Shown piece after piece: positions 1 through 8,640 of a DNA stretch of 10,000 nucleotides. The stretch lies in the NCBI GenBank assembly GCA_015478945.1, contig JABUQX010124213.1:1-10000 (forward strand), written 5' to 3'. Numbering within the stretch: the stretch's first letter is position 1; each line of letters opens with the position of its first letter. Under the pieces are notes generated by a model. That model saw only the letters and a list, made by a program, of their open reading frames with translations. It searched no databases and was not told the origin of the DNA. Source of the DNA: Trachelipus rathkii. Taxonomy: Eukaryota > Arthropoda > Malacostraca > Isopoda > Trachelipodidae. Both the position numbers and the translations under genes were made by a program.

Positions 1-1315
1 TTCAGGAGTTGTCATGCTTAAAATTTCAATCATATGACAGCTTAGATTAAGTAATTGTCAGTGTGTTTTTAGACTCAATCCAAAACGATGTGTAATGTCT
101 GACGGCTTCATTATTATCAGGCATGCAATGTCAATACCCACTGATTAATGGTCGTATAGTGAAAGCTAGTGATCTTTCACGACTATTACACAGAACTATC
201 GGTAAAAATTTAGTTTACAGGAGCATTAACACCTATTGTTTAACTTGGAAAAACTTTTGATGAAGAAATTTGGCCAGCATTAGTAAATTAATTAACTGTG
301 ATCATCCAATATTCAGCTTGAAAAATTTAAATTAATAACCTAAAAATAAAATAACATGTAAAAAATAATGAGAAGGAAACTTCGATAAGGTCATGCACCA
401 TAACAACCGGTGCTATCGGTCAATGCCTAGCTTCTCAACTCAATAATTAAAGCAACTCATAAATTATGTTAAGTCAGAACTATACCATTATCTAGTCCAA
501 ATATGATCTGGCATCTTCTCTGTATTTCACAAGAGTTGCTTTGCCCGACAACTCATCGACTGTGTGGTTTCAAGTTATTAACGTGCCTCTGAGGTGTTTA
601 GACGTAGCGTCGAACATTAGCTTGATGATGTCTCAGATCTGGTTGATGCTTAGTACGTTGATGCGTGCAGATACACATGAGATCATCTACTATTATAAGG
701 TATGGTAGTACGTCCAGCTACTACAGGTGTCGGACTCTGAGTGAGCGAGGCAGACTGTGATACTAAGACGTATAGACATCACATGGACGCGTTATATGAG
801 CTTATTGTGCTAGACTGTAGGTCGGCGGCTAGGTATTGACATCGAGTATTAGACGATATATATTGTCTAAAAGGATATATCAGATGTAGACTTGGCATGA
901 GCGTCAGAATCGTGATAGGAGTCATAGAAGATGTTCATTTGATCTAGGGCGGAGCAGAGTATACACCGAATGCTATCCCCGTCTGCTCTAAAACAACGGC
1001 AACCGGAGAAATTAGACATAAAAATTTTTTTATGTATTTATTCAGTCAGACTCAATTATCAATAGATTTACTCTATTATATTAAGGCTAACTCTTAAAGA
1101 TATCTCAATGTCACTTTACATAGAAATAATCCTCCTAAGATGTCTCAAGTGATAGATGACGAAATGGCGTCGGGAATTATGTACAAACTGAACCTTTTTC
1201 TTATTCAGTTATATTATTTTCAAAGATATTTTAAGGAAATTGAAAATTTATGTTACAAAATAATATTAAGAAAGTGGAAATAAAAGATGAAAAACTTTTT
1301 ATAATATTATAATAA
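1..1315. other. AT-rich region, no recognised gene
   Basis: No open frame of useful length and no motif I recognise is present on either strand. The first 560 bases and 1010-1315 are AT-rich. The stretch from about 560 to 1010 is richer in G and T on this strand and less simple in sequence, so it may hold an old unique or mobile sequence I cannot name. Small inverted repeats occur: TTAGAC/GTCTAA at 849-870, GAGCAGA/TCTGCTC at 952-958 and 982-988, and an A/T-rich hairpin at 1016-1035. Confidence 0.6.
1016..1035. repeat. A/T hairpin-like inverted repeat
   Basis: ACATAAAAA is followed after two T bases by its exact reverse complement TTTTTATGT, giving a 9-bp perfect stem with almost no loop. 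In AT-rich DNA this can arise by chance. It resembles a terminator in shape only; nothing around it suggests a bacterial transcript. Confidence 0.5.
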
Positions 1316-1334
1316 TAATTAATAGATATGAATG

Positions 1335-1352
1335 ATAATAATAATAATAATA
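1335..1352. repeat. ATA trinucleotide microsatellite
   Basis: Six perfect ATA units, followed by more degenerate A/T-rich sequence to about 1365. It is a short simple repeat. Confidence 0.85.
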
Positions 1353-1400
1353 TAAATAATATAAGTGACATACATAACTAATGAGTTCCGTCTATAAATT

Positions 1401-1569
1401 TTCGACTCGAGCCGACTCCACTTACACAGGAGTCTTCGATTTTCGACTCCGACTACACTTACACAGGAATTTCGACTCCGACTTGCCTGACTTCGACTCC
1501 ACGTTGCACAGAGTTTTTCGACTGCGGACTCTGCCGACTTCCGAGTCGGGAAAATTATTGCACGACTCA
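1401..1569. repeat. CGACT-rich short-repeat cluster
   Basis: CGACT occurs ten times in about 170 bases, often as TTCGACTCC or CCGACT, i.e. a decayed hexamer-type (CGACTC)n pattern. Inside it the 13-mer CACTTACACAGGA is repeated exactly at 1419-1431 and 1456-1468, a 37-base offset, so a longer unit was also duplicated. It sits just beyond the point where the minus-strand RTE-like LINE fades. It may be a satellite-like remnant or the 3' end of an element; the sequence alone does not decide. Confidence 0.6.
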
Positions 1570-1644
1570 ACGTACTCGCTCCGTCAGCCTGGTCATAATA
1601 CCTCCCTGCCTCTCTCTAATATGTAACAGAATGTTGTAGAAAAT

Positions 1645-2790
1645 AAGGGCCATGGTACGACTTTGCCACTCCATTTTATTTTTACATTCATATTGCTTCA
1701 ACAATCGACATATCATATTTTGGATCTCCATTATTTAGAAGGCCTACCAACTAACACTCGTACTTTAACATTAACACTTGCCAATGCCTTAACGCTATTA
1801 ATTCTGTCATGGCGCTGTTGCAAGTCCTGATAAAATTAAATACTAATTTCTTTCTTTTCCTCATTATTTTCATTATATTATACTTTGTGTGACTCAATTC
1901 CCTTACTGTAAAATTTGATCTGCACATTCTTTACCTACTGTCTAATACACCTTGGTTTTTTTCGTCAATGAACAAAATACTAAGTGTAGCTATATCTTCC
2001 CTACAACACCTAATAATGCTAATTTCCTTTGTAGTTTCGCTATAGCCCTTATCTCGCTCTTATCTTATATAATGGTATATTATTGCTTTTCCTCTCAAAT
2101 CCTTCATGGACTTCCCGGCACACAATATCGTTACACACTTCCCTTATCCATCTCAATGCACAATCTCGCCTCCATTCTGTTCATTTCACCAGTAATTCCA
2201 TCTATCCTGCTGATCTTACCTATTCGTTTCAATCTTTCCTCTCTCTATCCTACTTAAAACCTCATTCCTTCTTACACCATCAACTACACATATTCACTAT
2301 GACCTCTTCATTTATTGCTAATGTTTATGCAGATTTTTTCGAAGTGTTCCCTCCTCGCCTTTCTTTCATCCATTTCAGCAGTTCATAAAAGTCGATCCGC
2401 CATGTTCCATTATTTCTATGATATTCCGCTTACTTTACTTTTGTTAGACTCTGTATCGTATAAGAGCTCCCCTAATTCCCATTGTAAGGTTTCCCATGTG
2501 ATCTTCCTTCCAACTCTCATGTTACCCTCTATTTCCCTCCCCTCCTATTATAGTATACTTTTTAGATTTCAACTTTTTTCCTAACATATATATTCCATTT
2601 GGACAGCCTTTTCTTTGGAGACTCTCAATCATTTAAACCAATTAAGCCTTCTTTTTTTATTTAACTGCTTGCATCACCTCTTCAGTCCACCACCACTTTT
2701 AATCATTTCTTAGTCCTTACTTGTAGACAGCCACATGACTTCTCTTGCACTTACTAATCAAATGCTCCAGATTTGTTCAAGTTTCATCTT
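1645..2790 (-). mobile_element. decayed RTE-like LINE fragment
   Basis: A minus-strand non-LTR retrotransposon remnant recognised by a collinear series of protein motifs. It starts near 2790 in the region linking endonuclease and reverse transcriptase, so the endonuclease itself is missing (5' truncation). It fades near 1645, before the part that would carry the catalytic FADD box and the 3' end. Its truncated 5' side lies about 30 bases from a TA tract. On the plus strand this stretch is T/C-rich, which is simply the complement of a purine-rich coding strand. Clade placement as RTE is from remembered family sequence and is tentative; that it is a LINE is well supported. Confidence 0.82.
1770..2700 (-). 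pseudogene. RTE-like reverse transcriptase pseudogene
   Basis: The ancestral product was a LINE reverse transcriptase that copies its own RNA at a nicked genomic target. Motifs in coding order on the minus strand are: WWWTEEV with Q-A-V-K after it (2695-2675 onward), typical of the linker before the RT; EVLSRIERGK (2263-2234); DGITGEM (2202-2182), matching the PDGIT.EM entry motif of the fingers; PLYK (2075-2064); GVVGKI (2010-1993); CADQI (1926-1912), from the G-R-G-C-x-D-Q-I motif; motif A as DL....DRIN (1826-1797), where the catalytic Asp of D-L is kept; and an A-L-W-Q-V-L remnant (1788-1770) with two bases missing. Stops fall between motifs and the frame changes repeatedly, so no protein is made. 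The FADD region is not found. Confidence 0.8.
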
Positions 2791-2821
2791 GTTCACTGTT
2801 ATCTCTAGATTTTATTAGATA

Positions 2822-3122
2822 TTAGTATATTATATATATATATAATTATATAGTATTTATATATATATAGTATACTATAATATATTATATATGTATATAT
2901 ATTTATATATATATAATATATATATTATATATATTATATAATATATATTATATATTATATATATATATACGGATAGTATAGGTAATATATATATATATAT
3001 ATATATGTATTATATATATATATTTATAGTAAGTATTATGTATATATATATTATTATGATATTATAATTATATATGATATATTATAATATAATTATGATA
3101 TATATATAGTATTATTATATAT
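2822..3122. repeat. imperfect TA microsatellite tract
   Basis: About 300 bases made almost only of T and A, mostly TA dinucleotides with frequent phase changes such as TATAATATA, and one short GC-containing break near 2970-2982. It can fold on itself extensively. It separates the 5' sides of two LINE remnants that point away from each other. Confidence 0.95.
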
Positions 3123-3214
3123 CAAGAAGAACAGATATAATAACACAACATACACCTAGCCATGATACAAGAAGCCACGCTATTTCTGAAATATTATATC
3201 TCACGTGACAAAAT

Positions 3215-3735
3215 TCTAATGCTAGGATGGTGATCATAAAGCTCAAACTCTCCTAAAAATCACACTCACTAACTCTTATACACGAACTCACTATTCATAG
3301 CAGCAGAACACGCATCATTACAAATTAAAACGCATTAATATGACAAAACCACCAAATAGCACTCTTTTCTCAACAATGAAAATAAAATAACCCACTCCAT
3401 CCTAACTAAACCTTGTACATCCTCTCACCGAATGACTGGCCGCCTCTGAAATTACAGACCAAACTCACCGTGACAATCTCTCTCACTCCCAAACTATACA
3501 TGGGAGGTAACTTCAAGACGCCCACTCACCCTACATGGTACAGCACCCAGAAGCATCAAGCAATAAGAACTATCATATTTGGCGTTGTATAACATATGCT
3601 TTCATTTCCAACCCTGACAATCCTTTATCACATCCTTAGTCAATCAACAAACGAACAGCCCAGCGAACACTCAGAATATCTCACCTCCAAACCAATCAAT
3701 ACAATGCTCATGTCATCAGACTTATAACCTTTGTT
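3215..3735 (+). pseudogene. LINE apurinic-type endonuclease remnant
   Basis: The ancestral domain was the APE-like endonuclease that nicks target DNA to prime reverse transcription. Three recognisable pieces share one reading frame. The N-terminal W-N-A-R-G motif survives as SNARM (3215-3229). The central G-D-F-N-A-x-x-x-x-W motif survives as G-G-N-F-K-T with the Trp at 3536-3538 (from 3503); the metal/catalytic Asp of DFN has become Asn. The C-terminal S-S-D-H motif survives as SSD (3713-3721), with the following His changed to Leu and then a stop. The domain is somewhat shorter than usual (normally about 220 residues), consistent with deletions. Family assignment is by motif order and spacing; not functional. 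Confidence 0.65.
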
Positions 3736-3739
3736 TCAC

Positions 3740-4670
3740 AGGTCTCTAAATTTATCACAAGTACGTTACAAATATCTTTGCCACTGATCAATATCTAACT
3801 GATCTAAACTCCAACGCACCTCGCCTCATTCATTAAATACTCATATATTGTCTAACAAGTAGGCAAATCTACCGCCACTCAGAAAACATAACACTAACAC
3901 TTAAATAAAATGCAGAGCTGGACACAGATCACTGTGCTAAACTATTATAGAGAAACATAACATGACATCTCTCTCAAATATCACATGGCAGAACGCAATT
4001 TCAATCAAACCTCAACAAACGCCAACTTACAAATTTTCAATTATCCTATGTCAATATCATTTACATGATTAATAAATCCATTCCCAGTTTAACAAATCCA
4101 TATCTGTCTAGTAGGATTCATTGTAAAAATAATTACAACCCAATCCTCTAACACCGGAGTCCGTTGCACCTTGAAATATGAATCAACTATGAAACGAAAC
4201 AATGCACTTTCCCTCAAAAAGTAATTCCCCACATTGTCACTCCCAATAACTACACACACTACGATAACACCTTAAACAGCCCAATCATAAACATAACATA
4301 ATTTACTCAATTCTTCAGACAACTTCCAAACTTCCTCACAAGAAACATTCCCACACGAGTAACACCAGAATTGTGGAAAAGTCAATAACTAGCACTGATA
4401 TTCAACCAACGCTACAAACCACAGAACTTATGAATCCATTAAATAACCCCAAAACACACTAGTTTTTACAAACCCCCAATCCCAAGAAACAACCATGCAG
4501 AACACAGACTCGCATATTTCACTTCGTCGCAAGAGGCAGAGTTCAAAACCCATCACACTCTCAAAACAGGAAAGAGCGATCAAAGCTCTTCAAGAAAATT
4601 ATAAAACTCATCCACAATCCAGCAATATAAATGAACCACAACTGACCTATGAAAACATAACAAAGACACT
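3740..4670 (+). pseudogene. LINE ORF2 linker between endonuclease and RT
   Basis: This stretch has the same A+C-rich composition as the motif-bearing parts on both sides and lies exactly where the variable linker of the same ORF2 should be. I see no diagnostic motif and many stop codons in all three forward frames. Its assignment rests on position and composition. Confidence 0.55.
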
Positions 4671-4677
4671 TTAAAAC

Positions 4678-5400
4678 TCACCTGCAACTGGCGCAGACAA
4701 CATCTCAAACAAACACCTAGGATACACATGCTTTGACATGCGTCTAAGTTAGCACAAATATATTATAGTTCCATCAGCCTAAATTTTATTTCTGAAAATT
4801 TCAAAAAAGCTTATCATTTTATATCTCCAAACTAAACCAGGAATGACTCTCCTCTGACCTTCTTCATTAATTGCTTGCCATTTTCATTATCACACATTGC
4901 AAAGCGACTAGAAAACTCATAACTAAACAAATAACCCAGCACATCATCAAACACAAATTCCAACACGGTTTCATCAAAACCAATTAATTATAACAACAGA
5001 CTCATCAACATCAAATTCAAGCCCACCAATGAGTGGCCTAAACTCAAAAATCACTCATAAAACAATAATCATCGAGCAATTGTACATCAACAATAGCATT
5101 TGATACAGTACCTAAACATAACTTGATTCACAAAAATATATATACTAATCTAATCTAGTACAAACCTAAATAGTAAATGGATTTCCAATTCCTATCAGGA
5201 AGAACCAGCCAAAATCAAACAAACAATACAAAATCCAGAACAGGTAAATATCATAATTGGAGTACTCTCAAGGCGCAAATTGCCTGTCTCCACATCTTTC
5301 AACCTATTCAATGCCAATCTCTCATCAGACCATGACAATTCAGATCACACAATCATAAACAAACCTATGAAGATATACAGTTATTCATTTAGCCATCTAT
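4678..5400 (+). pseudogene. Jockey-like reverse transcriptase domain remnant
   Basis: The ancestral domain was the LINE reverse transcriptase. Motifs in order are: ATGADNIS with N-K-H-L after it (4684 onward), the A-T-G-P-D-x-I fingers motif; IAKRLE before QHGF (QHGF at 4961-4972, after ITKQITQHIIKHKF in the same frame), matching Q-H-G-F-R; GLNSK with T-I-I-I (frame of 5029); motif A as AFDTVPKHNLIH (5096 onward); FLSGRT further along the same frame; and motif B as SQG..CLSP (from 5266), continuing as FNLF (5298-5309) after a one-base deletion. In motif A the catalytic Asp position (5084-5086) is Thr. The expected Y-A-D-D box near 5382-5393 reads Y-S-F-S. Stops are present between motifs, so this cannot be active. 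Confidence 0.85.
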
Positions 5401-5626
5401 CACATCAGCACACCTCATTATGACGGTGGTCGCCGACAGATCTTGATTACTAATTTAATACGTTCAGTCATAGGTAACAGAGACAGAAATCCAGCCTCGA
5501 CCAACAATCAATCAAATTACTTTAATCACCAACCGAGCTAGAGAGACTTTTGCCAGCTTGGCACTCCCCCCCACTCCCCAATGTCCTTCTACGTCAACAA
5601 CATTGGCATATCTTATTCATACAAAA

Positions 5627-6149
5627 CTCCCCAAAATCTTCGGAATAATAGTTAACACTCATCTCACCTTCACTAAAAAACACAACAGACTACATTAATT
5701 TTTATCTGCAAACAAGAACTGAACATATAGAGAACCATCGCTGGTCACAGTCTTGCACAAACAAATCGATCATCCACCACCGTATATGTGATACAATCAT
5801 AACATTATCGTTTTGAGTTCTAAATTGTGATCTCTCCAACTTGCATCCCTGACTGCTGATCTAAAAACACACATAAAGTTAACTCCAAAATGACAACAGA
5901 AACAAAGCCACTTAAAAATTCAGTTAATCAGGATGCACTCACTACACCCCACAACAACACCTACACAAAGAAACTAAAATACTAGTTCTTAGAACACACC
6001 TGGACATGATGGGCATCTACAATTGTCTCTTTCTAACCAATAATCAAACATCCCAATCCACCCACACTCGTATGTTTGCTTCTAACCTCTATCCATCTAC
6101 AGACTCAACAACCTTCTTCACCAGCTCTGTATTACAAATTAAATTGTTA
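5627..6149 (+). pseudogene. LINE ORF2 post-RT (thumb/connection) remnant
   Basis: Three motifs follow the RT in the order expected for Jockey-like ORF2. LPKIFGIIVNTHLTFT (5627-5674) matches the K-I-L-G-V-x-F-D-x-x-L-T-F motif. IAGHSLAQ (within 5731-5760) with S-T-T-V-Y after it matches the A-G-S-S-W-G-Q/K...T-L-L-T-T-Y-K motif. GCTHYTPQQHLHKETKIL (5931-5984) matches A-T-G-C-T....H-L-H-x-E-T-x-x-L, and then H-L-D-M. The last segment is open from 5928 to the stop at 6150-6152. These motifs occur in many arthropod LINEs annotated as jockey-type. Frames differ between the three, so the region is frameshifted. Confidence 0.8.
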
Positions 6150-6339
6150 TAATTTCTGACAACATTCCGACCTTACCAATACAACATATCAAGTATTACC
6201 AAACAAATCCACACAAACAATAGCAGATAACTGACTTTATAAGACACAAGACCACTAAATAACATTTGAACATAAAACACCCACCAGAAATAGCACCAGA
6301 ATTCACTGTCACTTAGCCATTAGAACAGTCAGTCATCCG

Positions 6340-6600
6340 TTGGCCAAGTTTAAGTTGATGCCCCGGCCACTCACCCTAACTTACAATTATTACAAACAGA
6401 TTCAACCTCACCAAACCACCACAAACACTGGTCAAAACTGTAACCAGGTCCGGTATGACATATCGCTCAAATTTTCTCCAGTCTATCTCACTCTCATAAC
6501 CGAAGAGAATCTTGAACACTTCATGCCTGGATATGATTCTCTGGAAGGAGGCTGGTTTGCGTTGGTGGGGTATTTGGATGCAGTATGGTCACTCTTATGA
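6340..6600 (+). pseudogene. C-terminal ORF2 tail with degraded Cys/His motif
   Basis: An 86-residue open frame that I read as the tail of the Jockey-like ORF2, not an independent gene. It contains P-L-T-L-T-Y-N-Y-Y-K-Q-I-Q-P-H, then T-N-T-G-Q-N-C-N-Q-V-R-Y-D-I-S, which lines up with the C-P-x-C-x-x-x-x-H-x-x-x-H-L-F-x-C zinc-knuckle-like end of such elements. Only one Cys survives: the first is Gly, and the His and last Cys are also lost. E-E-N-L follows where E-D/N-L-W is usual. The ATG at 6340 is internal to the ancestral protein, so it is not a true start. The end is a TGA at 6598-6600, followed immediately by TAG. The last 30 residues (L-E-G-G-W ... A-V-W-S-L-L) are less certain. Confidence 0.7.
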
Positions 6601-6621
6601 TAGGGAGGTCAGGGGTGAGAA

Positions 6622-6703
6622 GGTATATAGTATAATATATAGATATAATATATAATATATACTGATATATACTATATATATATATTAATATTATAGTATA
6701 TAT

Positions 6704-6748
<45 letters not shown>

Positions 6749-7160
6749 TATATATATATAATATATATATATATAGTATATATATATATACTATATTCTA
6801 TATATTATATATATTATATATAATTATATATAATATATATATTATATATATATTATATAAATTATATATATATTATATATATATATATATTATGTATATA
6901 TCAGTATATTATATAATATATAAGTATTTATATATATAAGTGATATAGTATATATATATATAGTGTATTATATATAATATATTATATATTAGAAAAATAT
7001 ATATATATATATGGATATATATTAGGATATATATATAATTATATATTATATATATATATATATAAATTTATATATTATATATATTGGTATATATAATATA
7101 TATTAATATATATATATATATATATAATATATATATATAATATATATTATTCATTATTAT
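6622..7160. repeat. long imperfect TA tract after LINE 3' end
   Basis: Over 500 bases of almost pure T and A, mainly TA dinucleotides with many phase breaks such as AATATA and occasional G or C. It starts about 20 bases after the LINE's final stop, so it occupies the place of the element's 3' tail. At 7143-7162 it passes through TTATTCATTATTATTA into the CT tract, forming a compound microsatellite. Confidence 0.95.
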
Positions 7161-7161
7161 T

Positions 7162-8090
7162 ATCTCTCTCTCTTTCTTTTTTCTTTCCTTTCTTTCTGCT
7201 TTCTCTCTCCTTCATCTTCTCTCTCTCTCATCTCTGTCTCACCTCTCCTCGTCTCTCTCTCTCTTCTTCTCTCTCTCTCTCTGCTCTCCTCTCGTCTCTC
7301 TCTCTCTCTCTCTTCTCTCTCCTTCTCGTGTCTCTCTTTTCTCTCTTCGTCTCGTCCTGAACATCTCTTCTCTCTTGCTCTCTCGTCTCTTCTCTCTTCT
7401 CTCTCTCCTTCTCTCTCTCTCTTCTCTTTCTCCTCTCTCTCTTTCTCTTCATCTCTCTCTCTCTTCGTCGTTGTCTCCCTTCTTCTCTTCTCTCTCTCCT
7501 CTCTCTTCACATATCTATCTGTCTCTCCTCTCTCTTCTCTCTTCTCCCTCTCTCTCTCTTCTCCTCTCTTCTCTCTCTCTCTCTCTCTCTTTCTCTTCTC
7601 TCCATCTCTCTTCTTCCTCTCTTCCCTCCTCTCCTCTCTCTCTCTCTCTCTCTTCGTCTTTCTTTCTTTATTAAATTCTCCTCTTCTCTCTCTCTCTCCC
7701 TCTCTCTTCTCTCTCTCTTCTTCTTCTCTTCATCAACTACTTCTCCTCTCTATCTCTCCTCTCTCTGTCTTTCCTCTCCTCTCTCTCTCTATCTCTCTCA
7801 CCTCTCTCTCTCCTTCATCTCTTCTTCTCCGTCTTCTTCCTGTTCTCTTCTCTCTCTCTCTCTCTCGATCTCTTCTCCCTCCTCTCTCTCTTCCTCTCTC
7901 TCTCTCTCTCCTCCTTCTCTCTCTCTTCTTCTCTCCTTCTCTCTCTCTCTCTCTCTCCATGCTCTCTTCTTCCTCGCTCTCTCTTCCTCTCTCTCTGCTC
8001 TTCTCTCCCTCTCCTCTCTCTCTCTCCTTCTTCTCTCTTTTTCTTCTCTTCTCTTCTCTCTTCCTCTCTCGTCTTGTTCTTTCTGACTAC
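7162..8090. repeat. long polypyrimidine CT tract
   Basis: About 930 bases consisting almost wholly of C and T, built from (CT)n runs broken by TT, CC and occasional G or A (CG, CAT, CTGT). The reverse strand is pure-purine-like. Long frames without stops arise on both strands only because CT/TC and AG/GA repeats lack stop codons; they encode Leu/Ser/Phe or Arg/Glu strings and are not genes. Mirror-symmetric purine-pyrimidine DNA of this kind is known to be able to form triplex (H-DNA). Confidence 0.95.
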
Positions 8091-8470
8091 CTCGTGTTGG
8101 GTCTGTCTGCTCATCTCTTCCCTCCTCATCCCGTCATCCTCAGTCCCGGCTCTTCGCTTCTGCGTCTCTCCAGCCTGTTTAGGTTCTTGGGTTCCCTCGC
8201 TCATTTCGCTCGCGATCCGGATGGTCCCTCCTCTTTCTTCCTCCTCCTGTCAAGATCTGATCTGATGTTCCGATATGGTTCCTTCTCATTCGTCTTCCTT
8301 CGGTCGGCCATGTCCTTTTTCTGCACGTTCACTTTCTCGGCATATCTCCGACACTTTTCGCTCGCTCGTCTTCGCTGACTCGTCTTGCCCCTCTTTCCGT
8401 TCCCTCTTCTCCGGTCCGCGCTGGCTCTTCTCTCACTTGCAGACCCTCGTCCCCTGTCACTCTCATCTCG
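8090..8470. other. GC-richer pyrimidine-biased block, no gene
   Basis: This stretch keeps the pyrimidine bias of the CT tract but is much richer in G and CG dinucleotides and is no longer simple repeat; it contains CGCTCATTTCGCTCGCGATC near 8197-8216. Long frames on both strands here extend from the repeat and show low-complexity Ser/Arg/Phe composition without a domain. It could be diverged CT repeat or a separate old sequence trapped inside it. No family recognised. Confidence 0.5.
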
Positions 8471-8496
8471 TCTCTCTCTCTCTCTCTCTCTCTCTC
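8471..8496. repeat. perfect (TC)13 microsatellite
   Basis: Twenty-six bases of uninterrupted TC dinucleotide, marking the far edge of the pyrimidine region before ordinary AT-rich sequence resumes. Confidence 0.95.
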
Positions 8497-8640
8497 CGAC
8501 AGATAGGTTTAGCTTGTAGGTTTTTGAGGATAATCTGGTTGTGTGAAACATTATTTTTAATAAATATTATTGAAGCCATTGATTTTCTCTATTGAGTTAT
8601 TGATGTTGTTTGACCATTGTTTTCTTTGCCTCAATTAGGA
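8497..8640. other. AT-rich spacer, nothing recognised
   Basis: Between the last TC repeat and the third LINE lies a short AT-rich stretch. It contains TTTAATAAATATTATT near 8555-8570, including an AATAAA, but there is no transcript unit upstream that would use it as a polyadenylation signal. Confidence 0.5.

Larger units (their letters stand above)
3130..6620 (+). mobile_element. decayed Jockey-like LINE, near full-length ORF2
   Basis: A plus-strand non-LTR retrotransposon remnant of about 3.5 kb. It begins close to the predicted start of the endonuclease, so any ORF1 and 5' UTR are missing (5' truncation), and it ends about 20 bases after a C-terminal stop at 6598-6600. Endonuclease, reverse transcriptase, post-RT and C-terminal motifs occur in the right order and spacing for one ORF2. 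The coding strand is strongly A+C-rich and poor in G through about 6330, a sharp contrast with the sequence on both sides. Frames are broken many times. No target-site duplication can be read because both flanks are TA tracts. The clade is called Jockey-like from remembered family motifs. Confidence 0.87.

Noticed and set aside
1319..1626. Small frames on both strands across the CGACT cluster (minus 1319-1570, plus 1381-1626)
   Set aside because: Both run through short tandem repeats, one ends in an Ile-rich string from the ATA repeat, and neither has a recognisable domain.
1952..2584. Plus-strand frames at 1952-2257, 2083-2388 and 2315-2584
   Set aside because: They lie antisense to the minus-strand RTE-like reverse transcriptase motifs, overlap one another in different frames and have low-complexity Ser/Leu/Phe content.
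6340..6600. Independent small gene starting at the ATG of 6340
   Set aside because: The sequence aligns by eye with the C-terminal tail of the Jockey-like ORF2 and follows its other domains in order, so it is the end of that pseudogene.
2822..7160. TA tracts as a replication origin or centromeric satellite
   Set aside because: AT-richness alone is not evidence for either; no higher-order repeat unit or accompanying motif is visible.
7160..8551. Long minus-strand frames rich in Arg and Glu (e.g. 7160-7510, 7733-7960, 7815-8204, 8201-8551)
   Set aside because: They are translations of the GA strand of a CT microsatellite, which lacks stop codons by composition. They show no domain and several overlap in different frames.
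8555..8570. AATAAA as a polyadenylation signal
   Set aside because: No transcript or exon is visible upstream on the same strand, and such hexamers are expected in AT-rich DNA.
7375..8595. Long plus-strand frames rich in Leu and Ser (7375-7674, 7959-8378, 8074-8265, 8275-8595)
   Set aside because: These are CT-repeat translations that mimic hydrophobic or signal-peptide-like sequence; no conserved residues or gene context.
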